The notes under the pieces: model-generated
What the model was told of the DNA's origin: nothing
What the model saw: only the letters and a program-made list of their open reading frames with translations
The model's database searches: none
Shown here: one piece after another, positions 10,624 to 20,575 of the stretch
Numbering within the stretch: the first letter of the stretch is position 1
How the letters are laid out: each line of letters begins with the position of its first letter
Position numbers and translations under genes: made by a program
From: Lysinibacillus pakistanensis
GTDB taxonomy: Bacteria > Bacillota > Bacilli > Bacillales_A > Planococcaceae
Direction of reading: 5' to 3'
NCBI GenBank assembly: GCA_001312325.1
Contig: BBDJ01000008.1
Span: forward strand, 1 to 64,000
DNA length: 64,000 nt

Positions 10624-11316
10624 ATGAATGCACAAAAGTTATCAAAACGATTAGAAACAGTAGCGAAATTTGTTCCAACAGGTGCGATTGTTGCTGATAT
10701 TGGCAGTGATCATGCCTATTTACCATGCTACTTAATTCATAAGGGAATTGCCTCTTATGTCGTAGCAGGAGAAGTTGTAAAAGGACCCTTTGAATCAGCA
10801 GTTGGACAGGTACAAAAAGAAGGATTATCAGAAAAAGTTAAAGTACGACTTGCTAATGGCTTAGCAGCAGTAGAAAAAGAAGATCATGTTGACACTGTCA
10901 CAATTGCAGGAATGGGTGGTCCTCTCATTGTATCTATTTTGGAAAAACATCCAGAAAAGCTACAGGGAATTACTCGCCTTATTTTACAACCAAATATTCA
11001 TGCTAAGGTCATTCGGGAATGGGCTTTAGCACATAATTGGGCAATTCTTGACGAAGAGATTTTAGAGGAAGATGATAAAATTTATGAAATACTTGTTTTG
11101 CAAAGAAGTCACATGGAGCTAACGGAGCTGGAAATTTTAGTTGGACCCAAATTAATGCAGCGAAAATCAGCAACTTTTATAAAAAAATGGACACGTGAAA
11201 AGGAAAATTGGCAGCGTGTGTTACAGTCTATTGAAGGGGCAGATCAAACACCTGAAATCGACGAAAAGCGTGCAGAGCTAGAAACTTTAATTCATTTAGT
11301 GGAGGGAGTTCTGTAG
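10624..11316 (+). CDS. trmK: tRNA (adenine(22)-N1)-methyltransferase
   Basis: Rossmann-fold methyltransferase that makes m1A22 in tRNA. 230 residues with no frameshift. The SAM-binding signature is VADIGSDHAYLPCYL (residues ~19-34) and the catalytic-site motif is TIAGMGGPLI. B. subtilis YqfN has the same length and neighbours. Its stop codon touches the start of yqfO, so the two genes are co-transcribed and probably translationally coupled. Confidence 0.93.
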   Translation: MNAQKLSKRLETVAKFVPTGAIVADIGSDHAYLPCYLIHKGIASYVVAGEVVKGPFESAVGQVQKEGLSEKVKVRLANGLAAVEKEDHVDTVTIAGMGGPLIVSILEKHPEKLQGITRLILQPNIHAKVIREWALAHNWAILDEEILEEDDKIYEILVLQRSHMELTELEILVGPKLMQRKSATFIKKWTREKENWQRVLQSIEGADQTPEIDEKRAELETLIHLVEGVL

Positions 11317-12440
11317 ATGAAAATGGTAAATGGACAAGAGATTATTCAATTATTTGAATCATGGTCACCTAAAAAACTTGCTTGTATGGACAATGATCCT
11401 ATTGGGCTTGCAATCGGCACCTTAAACAAACCTGTAAATAAAGTATTAGTTACACTAGATGTGAATGAAGATGTAGCAGACGAAGCCATTGCACAAGACT
11501 GCGAGCTTATAATAGCCCATCATCCTCCTATTTTTAGGCGTTTAGCGAATATTCGTACAGATCACCCGGCTGGACGTTTATATGAGAAGCTTCTAAAAAA
11601 ACGATATTGCCGTATACGCAGCCCATACCAATCTAGATGTAGCAGAAGGCGGTGTCAACGATTTATTAGCAGATGCGCTGCAGCTTGAAAATCGTTCCAT
11701 TTTAGAGGAAACGTATGCGGAAGATTTGTTAAAGCTAGCAGTTTTTATTCCAACAGCCAATGTCGAAGATTTGCGTGAAGCATTAGCGAGGGCGGGAGCA
11801 GGTCGTATAGGTGATTATGAAGCGTGTAGCTACACAACTATTGGGGAAGGGCGTTTTCGTGCACTAGCACATGCCAATCCGTATGTAGGCTCAATTGGGG
11901 AAATCCATGTGGAAGAAGAAGTAAAGGTAGAAGTAGTATTGCCGGAATCTATTAAAAACCGTGTATTGAAAGCTATGTTACATGTACATCCATATGAGGA
12001 ACCAGCGTATGATATTATTCGCTTAGACCAGCAGACAAATGTCATGGGATTAGGGCGAGTGGGTTACTTGCGACAGGAACTATCCCTTCATGATTTTGCA
12101 CAATTTGTGAAGCAGCAGCTAGATGTACCCGCTGTTCGTGTTGTCGGTGATTTACAATCGAAAGTAAAAAAAAGTAGCGCTTGTTGGCGGGGATGGCAAT
12201 AAATATATTTATGCTGCTAAGCGTGCTGGCGTAGATGTTTTTTTAACGGGAGATATGTATTTTCATACTGCACAAGATGCACAGGCATTGGGCTTGCAAA
12301 TTGTAGATCCTGGTCATCATGTTGAAAAAGTGATGATTGCGGGCGTAGCGAAAAAGATGGCGAAAATGTGTGAAGATAAAAAATATACGGTTGAATTTGT
12401 ACAATCTACTATTCATACAGAACCATTTCTATTCGTATAA
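11317..12440 (+). CDS. yqfO: Nif3-like dinuclear metal-centre protein (YqfO)
   Basis: 373 residues after removing one A from each of two runs (about 11596-11602 and 12166-12173). Metal ligands typical of the family are visible: HHPPIF near the start, AHTNLD, and GDMYFH and DPGHHVEK near the end. The central ~100 residues are the PII-like insert of the long YqfO form (LAVFIPTANVEDLREALARA, HPYEEPAYDI). Biochemical role is unsettled; it has been linked to GTP cyclohydrolase-like or metallochaperone roles. Starts directly at the trmK stop. Confidence 0.9.
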
Positions 12441-12455
12441 GAGAGGGGAATAAAT

Positions 12456-12681
12456 GTGGCAAGTGAAAGACCTGCAGGCAATAAGGCTGGAAAGTTGTGG
12501 ATAATGATTGGTTTACTAATTGCTGTATTTGGTGTTGGGATGACATTTATGACAAATACGATAAATGCCAAAAAAAATGGATGCCATGACAGAGCAGTGT
12601 GAAAAAGATGGTGGAGAAGCTATTGTCTCAAAGGAAAAGAATTTTCTATCAACAAGCTATTCTTTTAAATGTGAACAGTAA
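12456..12681 (+). CDS. Small single-span membrane protein
   Basis: 74 residues after removing one A from the run of eight at 12570-12577. It begins at GTG 12456 behind GAGGGG. A membrane helix covers about residues 14-35 (LWIMIGLLIAVFGVGMTFM), followed by a short exterior domain with two cysteines (EQCEKDGGEAIV, YSFKCEQ) that could form a disulphide. Family unknown to me. It follows yqfO by 15 bases and probably shares its transcript. Confidence 0.65.
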
Positions 12682-12751
12682 TATCGTTAATAGATTTTAA
12701 GCAAAGCAAATGACTAGGTGATGTCTTAAATACAATCTTTTTTTAAAATAT

Positions 12752-12788
12752 AAAAAGGCTGAATTACACTATTTAATTCAGTCTTTTT
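12752..12788 (+). terminator. Terminator closing the trmK-yqfO unit
   Basis: AAAAAGGCTGAATT pairs with AATTCAGTCTTTTT (one G-U pair), with T-rich tail. Confidence 0.85.
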
Positions 12789-12852
12789 GTGTATGTATAG
12801 ATAAAGTCTATAGTGATATGATGAGTGAGAAAACGGTAGAGGAGTGTTTGGC

Positions 12853-13101
12853 ATGTTTATTCGACTGACTAAAGAGCAGCAAGAATTAGTTATAGCAGAT
12901 ATACAACGATTCTTCTATAACAATCGAGATGAGGATATTTCAGAATTTGAGGCGGAGAGAGTTTTGGATTTTATAAAGGAATACATCGCTCCGCATATTT
13001 ATAATGCTGCTATCTCTGATGCAAAATATGCGATAGAAAGACAATATGCATCGATGGAGGATGAGCTTGCAGCATTAGAAAGACCCATCAAGATAAAATA
13101 A
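12853..13101 (+). CDS. DUF2164 family protein
   Basis: 82 residues. The pattern of LTKEQQELVIADIQRFF, the acidic middle (RDEDISEFEAERVLDFIKEY) and the invariant IYNAAISDAK is that of the DUF2164 family, whose role is unknown. Start ATG 12853 lies eight bases after AGAGGAG; GTG 12844 in the same frame overlaps that site and is rejected. Preceded by its own promoter region after the yqfO terminator. Confidence 0.8.
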   Translation: MFIRLTKEQQELVIADIQRFFYNNRDEDISEFEAERVLDFIKEYIAPHIYNAAISDAKYAIERQYASMEDELAALERPIKIK

Positions 13102-13251
13102 ATAGAGGCTGTTTGTCTTTTTCGTCAGCCAGGTTTTAAATAAAGCAATGTATTCCTGTATTGCATGACTAAGAGCACTTATTTTATTCATAATGGAATG
13201 CAAAATGAATAATTTAGGCTATTAATTTTGGGATGGAAGAGGAGGAGCATA

Positions 13252-13790
13252 GTGTTGAAAATAGGAATTATTTTAGGTAGTACGCGTGAGGGGCGTTTAA
13301 GTCCACAGGTAGGAGAATGGGTTAAGAATGTGGCTGAAAAACGCAGTGACGCAGAATATGAAATTATTGATATTGCAGATTTTAAGCTACCATTTCTAGG
13401 TGAGCCAGGAGGAGATGCATCTGGAGTGGCTGCATGGTCTCAAAGAGTTGCAGCTTGTGATGGCTTTGTATTTGTTGTTGCCGAATATAATCACTCCATT
13501 ACGGGGGCATTAAAAAAATGCGTTAGATTTTTTTACGTGAGGAATGGAATAACAAAGCTGCTGGAATCGTTTCGTATGGCTCTGTAGGTGGAGCAAGGGC
13601 CGCTGAACATTTACGTGGCATTCTTGGTGAATTATTAGTAGCAGATGTTCGAGTTCATCCTGCACTATCATTATTTACAGATTTTGAAAATGGCACAACA
13701 TTTAAACCAAAAGAGGTACAGGTAGACTCTGTAAATCAAATGTTAGATCAGTTAATTCCTTGGGCAACGGCATTCAAAACCATTCGATAA
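13252..13790 (+). CDS. NADPH-dependent FMN reductase family protein
   Basis: 178 residues after removing one base from each of two neighbouring runs (A-run 13514-13520, T-run 13530-13536). Flavodoxin-like fold: phosphate-binding loop GIILGSTREGRLSPQVG at the N-terminus, then VVAEYNHSITGALKNALDF and GIVSYGSVGGARAAEHLR, as in the azoreductase/chromate reductase branch. Likely uses NAD(P)H to reduce flavin, quinone or azo substrates; the substrate cannot be read from the sequence. Start GTG 13252 (or TTG 13255) follows AGAGGAGG. Confidence 0.85.
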
Positions 13791-14010
13791 GCGCATATAA
13801 TGTTTTTTAAATACAATGAACTTTAGAAAATGATTTTTCTTAGTTGTTATAAACTGTTATTTGAAAAATATGGCTGTATAGAGAATGAGAAACTAGAATT
13901 TAGCGCAAATAACGTTGAATTTTAGTTTTTTTAGAAATTCATGGAACTTTCCCCGTAGTGGATTCGTATTTATTAGTGTAAGATAATCAGATGAAAATGG
14001 GGTGTGAGAT

Positions 14011-14579
14011 GTGGCGCAAAAACAAAATCAAAATGAACTTTGGGCTTGGATTAAAGCAATTGGATTTGCCATTATTTTTACAATGGGGATCCGTTATTTC
14101 ATTTTTTTCACCTGTAGTTGTAGAAGGAGCCTCCATGATGCCAACCTTTGAAAATGGTGATAAAGTTATCGTAAATAAAGTAGGACCGAAAATTTCAAGT
14201 TATCAACGCTTTGATGTGATTGTCTTTAAAGCGAATGAAGAAGAAAATTATATTAAGAGAATTATCGGGTTACCAGGAGATCATATAGCCTATAAAGATG
14301 ATGTTCTGTACATAAATGGAAAGGCCTTTGAAGAACCTTATTTAATAAAGTATAAAGAAGCATTGCTGGATAAAGGCGATTTTACATATGATTTTACTTT
14401 AGAGGATCAATTAGGTGAAATGATTGTGCCAGAAGGGCATTTTTTTCGTTCTTGGGGATAATCGTCGAAGAAGTATAGATAGCCGAGATCAAAAAGTCGG
14501 ATTTGTTGCACAGCATGAAATTTTGGGGACAGCAGGTTTTGTATTATGGCCATTTGATCGAATTGGTAGTACACACTAG
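14011..14579 (+). CDS. lepB: Signal peptidase I
   Basis: Removes signal peptides from exported proteins at the outer face of the membrane. 188 residues after removing one T from each of two runs (14092-14098 and 14440-14446). One N-terminal membrane helix (IKAIGFAIIFTMGIRYF), catalytic serine in EGASMMPTF, catalytic lysine in YIKRIIGLPGD, and box E GHFFVLGDNRRRSIDSRD. Short Gram-positive (SipS-like) form. GTG 14011 follows GGGGTG. The frameshifts would otherwise hide both the membrane anchor and box E. Confidence 0.9.
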
Positions 14580-14605
14580 CTGGTAGAAAAGAGGAAAAGA
14601 TAAAG

Positions 14606-15496
14606 ATGGTGACGGTCTATCATTATGATGCATTTAGTACAATCCTAATAAGGGAAATCCAGCAGGTGTTGTGGTAGAGGGAGATTCATATAGCGATGAT
14701 GAGATGCAGGCGATTGCAAAGCAAGTAGGCTTTAATGAAACAGCATTTGCCCTAAAATCTGAGCGAGCAGATTTAAGAATACGTTACTTTACGCCAGGTC
14801 ATGAAGTAAATTTGTGTGGACATGCTACCATGGCAACGATTTATGCGCTAAAAACAAAAGGTTTATTAGAGAATAAGCAAGTTTTTACCATTGAAACAAA
14901 GGCTGGCATCCTTCCAATTGCAATAACAGAGCAAAAATCAGGTGAAATTTTCATGACCATGCAACATGCAGCTCCTCAGTTTGTAGCCTTTAACGGTTCA
15001 AAAGCCGAGCTTGCACAATCTATTGGACTTCCAGAAGAAGCTATACATCCAGACTTACCAATTGTTTATGGCAGTACAGGCCTGTGGACATTGCTGATAC
15101 CAATCAAAAGCTTAGAATTTTTTTAAAGCGATGGCACCACAAACAGCTACATTTCCGACTATATTAAAGGAAATGCCAAAAGCATCCTTACATCCATTTT
15201 GCTTAGAGGCATTTGATAAAAATGCCGATATGCATGCAAGACATTTTTCTTCTCCTTATTCTGGAACAATTGAAGATATTACGACAGGTACTGCATCTGG
15301 TGTTATGGGTGCCTATCATGCAACCTATATTGAGCAGCAAGGACAAAGTGAGAAAACACTTATCGTCGAACAGGGACAGGAACTTGAGAAGGATGGACGT
15401 GTGCAGGTGCACGTAAAAAATGATAACGGGAAATTAACTATTTCGATTACAGGTACTGCTGTCTTTGTGAAGGAAATAGATATCCCCTTGAAATAA
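14606..15496 (+). CDS. PhzF family isomerase/epimerase-like protein
   Basis: About 296 residues after repair. Family motifs are YHYDAFS at the start, [34 protein letters not shown] and [19 protein letters not shown]. Catalytic glutamate is in NETAF. Two lesions: an extra T at 15118-15124, and one base missing around 14641-14646, between AFS and NKGNP. The second is not in a homopolymer longer than two, so a true mutation is possible there. Substrate unknown. Confidence 0.8.
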
Positions 15497-15589
15497 AGTT
15501 GTACCGCTTAACTCCGTTGGATGTACAGTTGAAAATAGCATTAATATATAAATTCAATAATTTACACAGTTATCGGAGAGAAATCAATA

Positions 15590-16318
15590 TTGAAAAAAAT
15601 TAGTAAGTACAATTTTAAAAACAATTATCTTTTTTTTGTTGAATGGGCAATTTTAATTTCTTTTGCACCCGATATTCAAACAAATAATCAGGCATTATTA
15701 CAATTATGATGGGAATTCGCACCACTTGCTCTAGTATTTTTATTGTCTATTATTTTTGTTTCTTTAATAGAAAAGGGTAAAATTAAGATCCCCCTAGCCT
15801 CAAGATTCTTTAAAAATTCTCTAATAGGTGTTGGGATAGGTTTCTTATGGTTCGGTAGCGTGATAGCTATCCTTTTACTTACAAAGACAATGCAGATACA
15901 GGGCCAAAACATGATTGATTACATTTGGATTTTGGCATCATTATTGAATTCTGTAATGCAGGAATTATTGATGAGGGGTTATCTATATCAATTATGGAAG
16001 CAAAAATATAATGTAACTGTGGCAACCGTCTGTACTACTATTTTATTTTCTGCGATGCATGGTGGAGCATTTGAAGCCGGTATTATCCCTGTGCTGAATG
16101 TTGTTTCAATGAGTATACTTGTGACATTACTCTTAGAATACACAGGCACAATAGTAGCACCAATAATTGCCCATTTCATTTGGAATACCATTGGAGCCAT
16201 AATACTTGGCGGTGTTTCTTTGGCAAGTGATTATCCAAATCTCTTAAACAGTACTTTTCAAGGAAATCCATTAATATCAGAAGCATCTATAAAATTGAAG
16301 GCAGTATTATCGTCTTAA
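15590..16318 (+). pseudogene. CPBP-family intramembrane protease-like gene with an in-frame TGA
   Basis: A TTG start at 15590 behind GGAGAG opens a frame that runs through to 16318 except for TGA at 15707-15709 (residue 40). Downstream are several membrane helices and the CPBP (Abi) motifs: QELLMRGYLYQLW, SAMHGG and HFIWNTIG. The usual EExxxR motif reads QELLMR, so the first glutamate is replaced. A shorter product from ATG 15743 would still hold all motifs but lacks a ribosome-binding site. With a nonsense codon and a changed active-site residue the gene is probably inactive, unless the TGA is a sequencing error. Confidence 0.6.
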
Positions 16319-16558
16319 TTGTTAATCTAATTCTAATTACATACTTGTTTATATTAAATAAAAGAGTGACTAGCCAAAAATATATGAATAAGCGTACTTC
16401 TGAAATTGAGCATTCCTAATTTATGAATAAAATCTGTTTTAATCATGCTAAAATAGATTCTCATAATATAATGTAAAATATAGGTTGAAATTGATTAAAA
16501 TAGAGAGCAGCTTAAGTATTCTTAGTGCTTAGAGCTACTCCCTTTGACTTATTACCCA

Positions 16559-16738
16559 TTAATGTTTGATTTCTTCAATGACTTTTTCCTTTAAATCGGC
16601 ATCCATAGAGGAAAGCTTAACGTTATTTGTAAGACGTTCTTTTAACTCTCGATCAGTCATAATGCCACGTTCCTCTAAGATTTGAACAAGAAGATTTAAA
16701 GTCATTAAGTTTTTAATGTCGGTAGCTTTTGAATCCAT
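16559..16738 (-). CDS. Small hypothetical protein, 59 residues
   Basis: Starts at ATG 16738 with a strong GGAGGGG eight bases upstream. Mostly helical and charged (NLLVQILEERGIMTDRELKERL), no membrane segment, no cysteine. I do not recognise a family. The frame extends upstream to another ATG, but the ribosome-binding site decides for 16738. An imperfect hairpin after the stop (16505-16545) may end the transcript. Confidence 0.65.
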   Translation of the reverse strand: MDSKATDIKNLMTLNLLVQILEERGIMTDRELKERLTNNVKLSSMDADLKEKVIEEIKH

Positions 16739-16898
16739 ATGAAACCCCTCCAAAAGTAAAGTAAAACTACTCTTTAAGTGTACTCCTATTTTCAAGGGAC
16801 TGTATAAAATAGTCAAAACAAAGCGAATTTATTTCGTGTTCCGGAATATCAGGAACAATTCTAGCATGTAAAGTGCTTTTGAAGCTCCCTTATCTACT

Positions 16899-17435
16899 TT
16901 ATTTATTAATTAAGAACAATGTCTGATAAAGAGTTGCTAGTAAAGCGACAAATAGCGTATCATCTGAGTCAAAAAGTTTAAAAGCTATCCCAGTACGCAC
17001 GAGTTCCGTTTCTATATTACTGGCGCTTGCTATTCTTTCATCATTGCAATATAGGTTGGCAGTTGATGTAAAATCCTTTTCAAAGCGGAAAACGAGTCCG
17101 TCCATTGTAAATGAATAGGAGGATTCAAGTAGCTGCACGGTCTTGCGTTGAATTGGTAGGGTTGTTCCATCTGGCATCACCAGTTGATGGCTAACCCCCT
17201 TCGTTAAGAGAGTTGATTGCACTTGAAAAAGAGGTGCTCCTAAGGTAGTGCGTGTTTCATAATGATGTGGTAAAGATTGCTGTGCAGCTACTAGCATAAC
17301 AGCATTGATAACTTTTCCAACGGTTGAACGGTCAACCTTTTGCAATACACATACTGTTTCATTTTGTTCATTAATAATAGGGATATATGTAAAGCTTTCG
17401 AATGCTTTCGGAAAGGTAAGTGTAAATGTAGCCAT
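16899..17435 (-). CDS. Tubby/LURP-like domain protein
   Basis: 178 residues, no frameshift, start ATG 17435 behind TGGAGG. Alternating beta-strand pattern (ESFTYIPIINEQNETVCVLQ, YSFTMDGLVFRFEKDF, NLYCNDERIAS) is like the LURP-one/tubby C-terminal fold seen in Bacillus YxjI-type proteins. Function unknown. The assignment rests on fold-like patterns and is tentative. Confidence 0.5.
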   Translation of the reverse strand: MATFTLTFPKAFESFTYIPIINEQNETVCVLQKVDRSTVGKVINAVMLVAAQQSLPHHYETRTTLGAPLFQVQSTLLTKGVSHQLVMPDGTTLPIQRKTVQLLESSYSFTMDGLVFRFEKDFTSTANLYCNDERIASASNIETELVRTGIAFKLFDSDDTLFVALLATLYQTLFLINK

Positions 17436-17537
17436 AAAAAGCCTCCAATCTACTGTATTATACGGGGAAGCCGAATCCTAGGTTTCAATATTTATAAAAA
17501 TTATTTTGACATAACAGGCAAGAAGAACAAGGAAATA

Positions 17538-17588
17538 AAAAAATAGCTGACCATTGACGTGAGAATTACATCGATGATCAGCTTTTTA
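17538..17588. terminator. Imperfect terminator-like hairpin left of the long repeat
   Basis: AGCTGA and CAT pair with ATG and TCAGCT across a long loop, with A-tract before and T-tract after. It could work on either strand. Confidence 0.5.
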
Positions 17589-17901
17589 TCTTCATTCAGC
17601 AGAAGACTCCTACCTCTACAGATGGTGAGATGAATGTGGCTTTGATTCCTTTTTAGTGGGTATCCAAACACCTACTGAATGAAGATAAAGCCTCCGACAG
17701 ATGTCACGGAATCGAAAAGGAGTTAATAAAGGATGTTAGCCTAAAATCATCGCATCCATGCGATAACGGCTAACTGACCTGCATCGGTAAAAAAACGCCA
17801 CGTCCTGTGGCTTTACCGAAATGACCGACATCGTGTCGGCCCTCACGCAGGCCTAAGCACAAAGCCGATTCCAGACGCAATTATGCCGAGGCATAATTGA
17901 T
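17587..17901. repeat. Dispersed structured repeat, copy A
   Basis: No coding frame of note. Outer inverted arms lie at about 17585-17598 and 17674-17689 (TTTATCTTCATTCAG and its complement). Between them is a small hairpin, AGTGGGT/ACCTACT. From 17700 onward the sequence is nearly identical to 49171-49371. It contains three stem-loops in a row: GTTAGCC/GGCTAAC with inner ATCGCAT/ATGCGAT; CGGTAAA/TTTACCG with inner GCCAC/GTGGC; and CCGAC/GTCGG. The closing palindrome is CAATTATGCC-GA-GGCATAATTG (17878-17899), four bases from the dctP stop codon. Confidence 0.8.
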
Positions 17902-17902
17902 C

Positions 17903-19165
17903 TTATTGAATAGTTACTTCACCTGCAAGAGCGCGTTTTTCTTGCTCTGGATCGAATTCTTTTTCCATTTTTGAAACAACAACTGTTGCAACACCATTAC
18001 CAATTAAGTTTGTTACGGCACGAGCCTCAGACATAAAACGATCGACACCGATTAACAATGCAATCCCTTCTACTGATCATAGGGAATGCTGCTAAAGTTG
18101 CTGCGAGCGTAATGAAGCCAGAGCCTGTTACACCAGCGGCTCCTTTAGATGTCAGCATTAAAATGGCTAATAGGGTAATTTGATGCCAAATATCTAATTC
18201 CACGCCATAAGCTTGAGCGATAAATATTGCTGCCATGGATAAGTAAATAGACGTACCATCTAAATTAAAGGAATACCCTGTTGGTACAACAAGACCAACT
18301 ACTTGCTTGGAGCAGCCATAGTTTTCTAGCTTACGCATCATTGAAGGTAATGCTGACTCTGATGAGGATGTTCCAATAACAATAAAAATTTCATCTTTAA
18401 GATATTTGATAAATTTAAAAATACTAAAGCCAAAATAATGTGTAATTAGACCGATAATGACAACGATAAAAATAAACATCGTGATATAAACAGACAGCAT
18501 TAAAAACCCTAAGTTTCCAAGTGATTTAATACCGAAATTTCCGATAGTATAGCTCATCGCACCAAATGCACCAATAGGGGAAATTTTCATGACCATATTG
18601 ACAATTTTAAAGAAAATATCTGCGACTTGTTCAAAAAAATTTAATAACAGGTTTTGCTGGCTCACCAATCGCAGCAGCAGCAAGCCCAAATAAAACTGCT
18701 GAGAACAGGACTGGTAGTAATTCACCGTTTGCAAGGGCACCAACAACATTATCAGGAATAATTTGCATAATAAATGCACTGAAGCCATGCTCCGTGGCAG
18801 CTGCCTGTTGTGTATACTGAGACACATCTGCGGCGTTTGCAGCAGCTGTATTAAAGCCCTTACCAGGCTGTACAATATTGACAACGAGTAAGCCAATCGC
18901 TAGTGCAAAAGTAGAGACGATTTCAAAATAAATTAAGGCTTTCCCACCGATTTTTCCCACCTTTTTTTACATCGCCCATACTACCAATTCCAATAACAAC
19001 TGTTAAGAAAATAATAGGAGCTATTAGCATTTTAATTAATTTAATAAAAATATCGGCTAGTATTTTCAACTTCGCTCCAAACTCTGGGAACGTTGCACCG
19101 ACAATAATACCCAGTACAATAGCTATTAATACTTGTACGGTTAAGTTTTTAAAATTTATACGCAT
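17903..19165 (-). CDS. dctP: DctA/DctP-type proton(sodium):C4-dicarboxylate symporter
   Basis: Imports succinate, fumarate and malate. 420 residues after repair. Eight-helix DAACS-family membrane protein with [13 protein letters not shown] (re-entrant hairpin), [15 protein letters not shown] and [16 protein letters not shown]. Two T-runs (plus 18635-18641 and 18962-18968) have one base too many, and near 18065 two bases appear lost from a C-run (FPMIPVEG expected). Start ATG 19165 has TAGGGGG. With dctB and divergent dctS-dctR it rebuilds the B. subtilis dctB-dctS-dctR-dctP set in a different arrangement. Confidence 0.9.
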
Positions 19166-19377
19166 TAAGTTTTCCCCCTACAACATTAGTGAATATTGTG
19201 TGAACGCTTTCATGTGGTTATCATAGCTGAAATTTTCCGACAATAGCTTTTATGTCCGTAATGTTTCTATTGTTCATTTTGTTCATTCTTAGTTGAAGAG
19301 TGTATGAAACCAGAGTTTACAAGGATTAATAGCTGTTTTATAGTAGATTTGAAATTGTGGAAACTATTATAATACAA

Positions 19378-19409
19378 AAGAAAAAAACCCTCACGATTTG
19401 TAAGGTTTA
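19378..19409 (-). terminator. Terminator after dctB
   Basis: On the minus strand AAACCTTAC and GTGAGGGTTT form the stem, followed by seven T. It separates dctB from dctP. Confidence 0.8.
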
Positions 19410-19429
19410 TCATTAATGAACAAAAGTAT

Positions 19430-20482
19430 TTAAGGAGAAACGATTTTCTCGATTCTCGATAAGACATCGTCATTTTGTATATTGGTTTTATAAAAGTCAT
19501 AGACAGGTGCAAGCTTTTCTTTAAATCGTTGACGTTCCTCACTACTCATCGTGAAAATTTCAAAGCCTTCTTGCTGCTCTAGCTTTCGTAAATCTTTGTC
19601 ATTCATCATAACGGCTTGTTCAAATTGCCAGTCTGTCGTTTCCTTCATAGCCTCCATAATCTGCTTTTGAAACTTCACAGGTAGTGACTTCCAAAAGTTT
19701 TCATTCATGAGAACAGCATACCCTAAAATCCCATGCTTTGTTAATGTCATATGTTTTTGTACCTTATAAAAGCCTTTAGAATAAATATTAGACGCTGTAT
19801 TTTCCTGTGCATCAATGGCATGTGATTCTAGATCCGTAAAAACCTCACTAAAGGAAATTGGAATAGGTGTTGCTCCAACTGCCTCAAATTGCCTCTCAAG
19901 TGTTTTACTTGGCATTGTTCGGACACGTAAGCCTTTTAAATCCTCGAATGTATGAATAGGATAATCAACAGAGGTTAAATGCTTAAAGCCATTATGCCAA
20001 AAGCTAAGCCCCTTTATTTGAAAGGGCTCAAGCTCATTTAAAAGCTGCTCACCAATTGAGCCAGTAAGAACTTTATGGACTTCTTCATCCGTATTAAAAA
20101 GATAGGGTAAATCTAGAACCTGCCAGTTTGGAACATAGGTTGTCATTTTAGAGAAAGTAGGGATAATCATTTCTACTTCTCCATTTTGTAATGCTTGAAA
20201 TTCATTTTCATCATTAAACAAGGAGGAGTTTGGGTAGACGTGTACCTTAACCTCACCATTAGTTTTTTTTCCTCAACAAGTTCTGCAAATTTACTTGCAG
20301 CTTGTCCCTTCGGCGTATTTTCTGCTACTACGTGACTTAAATGGATAGTAATTTGTGTATCTAAGCCTTTTTGTTCATCGTCGTAGGGAAGAGGGGTAGC
20401 GAATAATAGACCTTGTTGTACACCAATCGCGATTGTTAATAGTAAAACGGTTGTTATTGTTCCAATAATAAATTTTTTTCAT
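19430..20482 (-). CDS. dctB: DctB-like C4-dicarboxylate-binding protein (TRAP DctP family fold)
   Basis: About 349 residues: N-terminal signal or anchor segment (FIIGTITTVLLLTIAIG), then a TRAP-type periplasmic-binding fold with LSHVVAENTPKGQAA, WHNGFKHLTS, LKGLRVRTMPS and HAIDAQENTASNI. No TRAP permease genes are nearby. In B. subtilis DctB is an accessory sensor partner for the DctS kinase, and this neighbourhood (dctP beside it, dctS divergent) fits that role. Two repairs: one A too many just after the start codon (RC of 20473-20479) and a run of eight at 20263-20270 that should be six or nine. Start ATG 20482. Confidence 0.85.
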
Positions 20483-20575
20483 CGATTACACCCAATTAAT
20501 TCGTATTTTCTGATGTTTTTGTTATTCTAACATATGAAGTAAGCTAAAATATAGGTAGAGGGAGGCGTTTACATC

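Noticed and set aside
15707..15709. TGA in the CPBP gene read as selenocysteine
   Set aside because: No hairpin of the required kind follows, the family has no selenocysteine at this place, and no selenocysteine machinery is seen.
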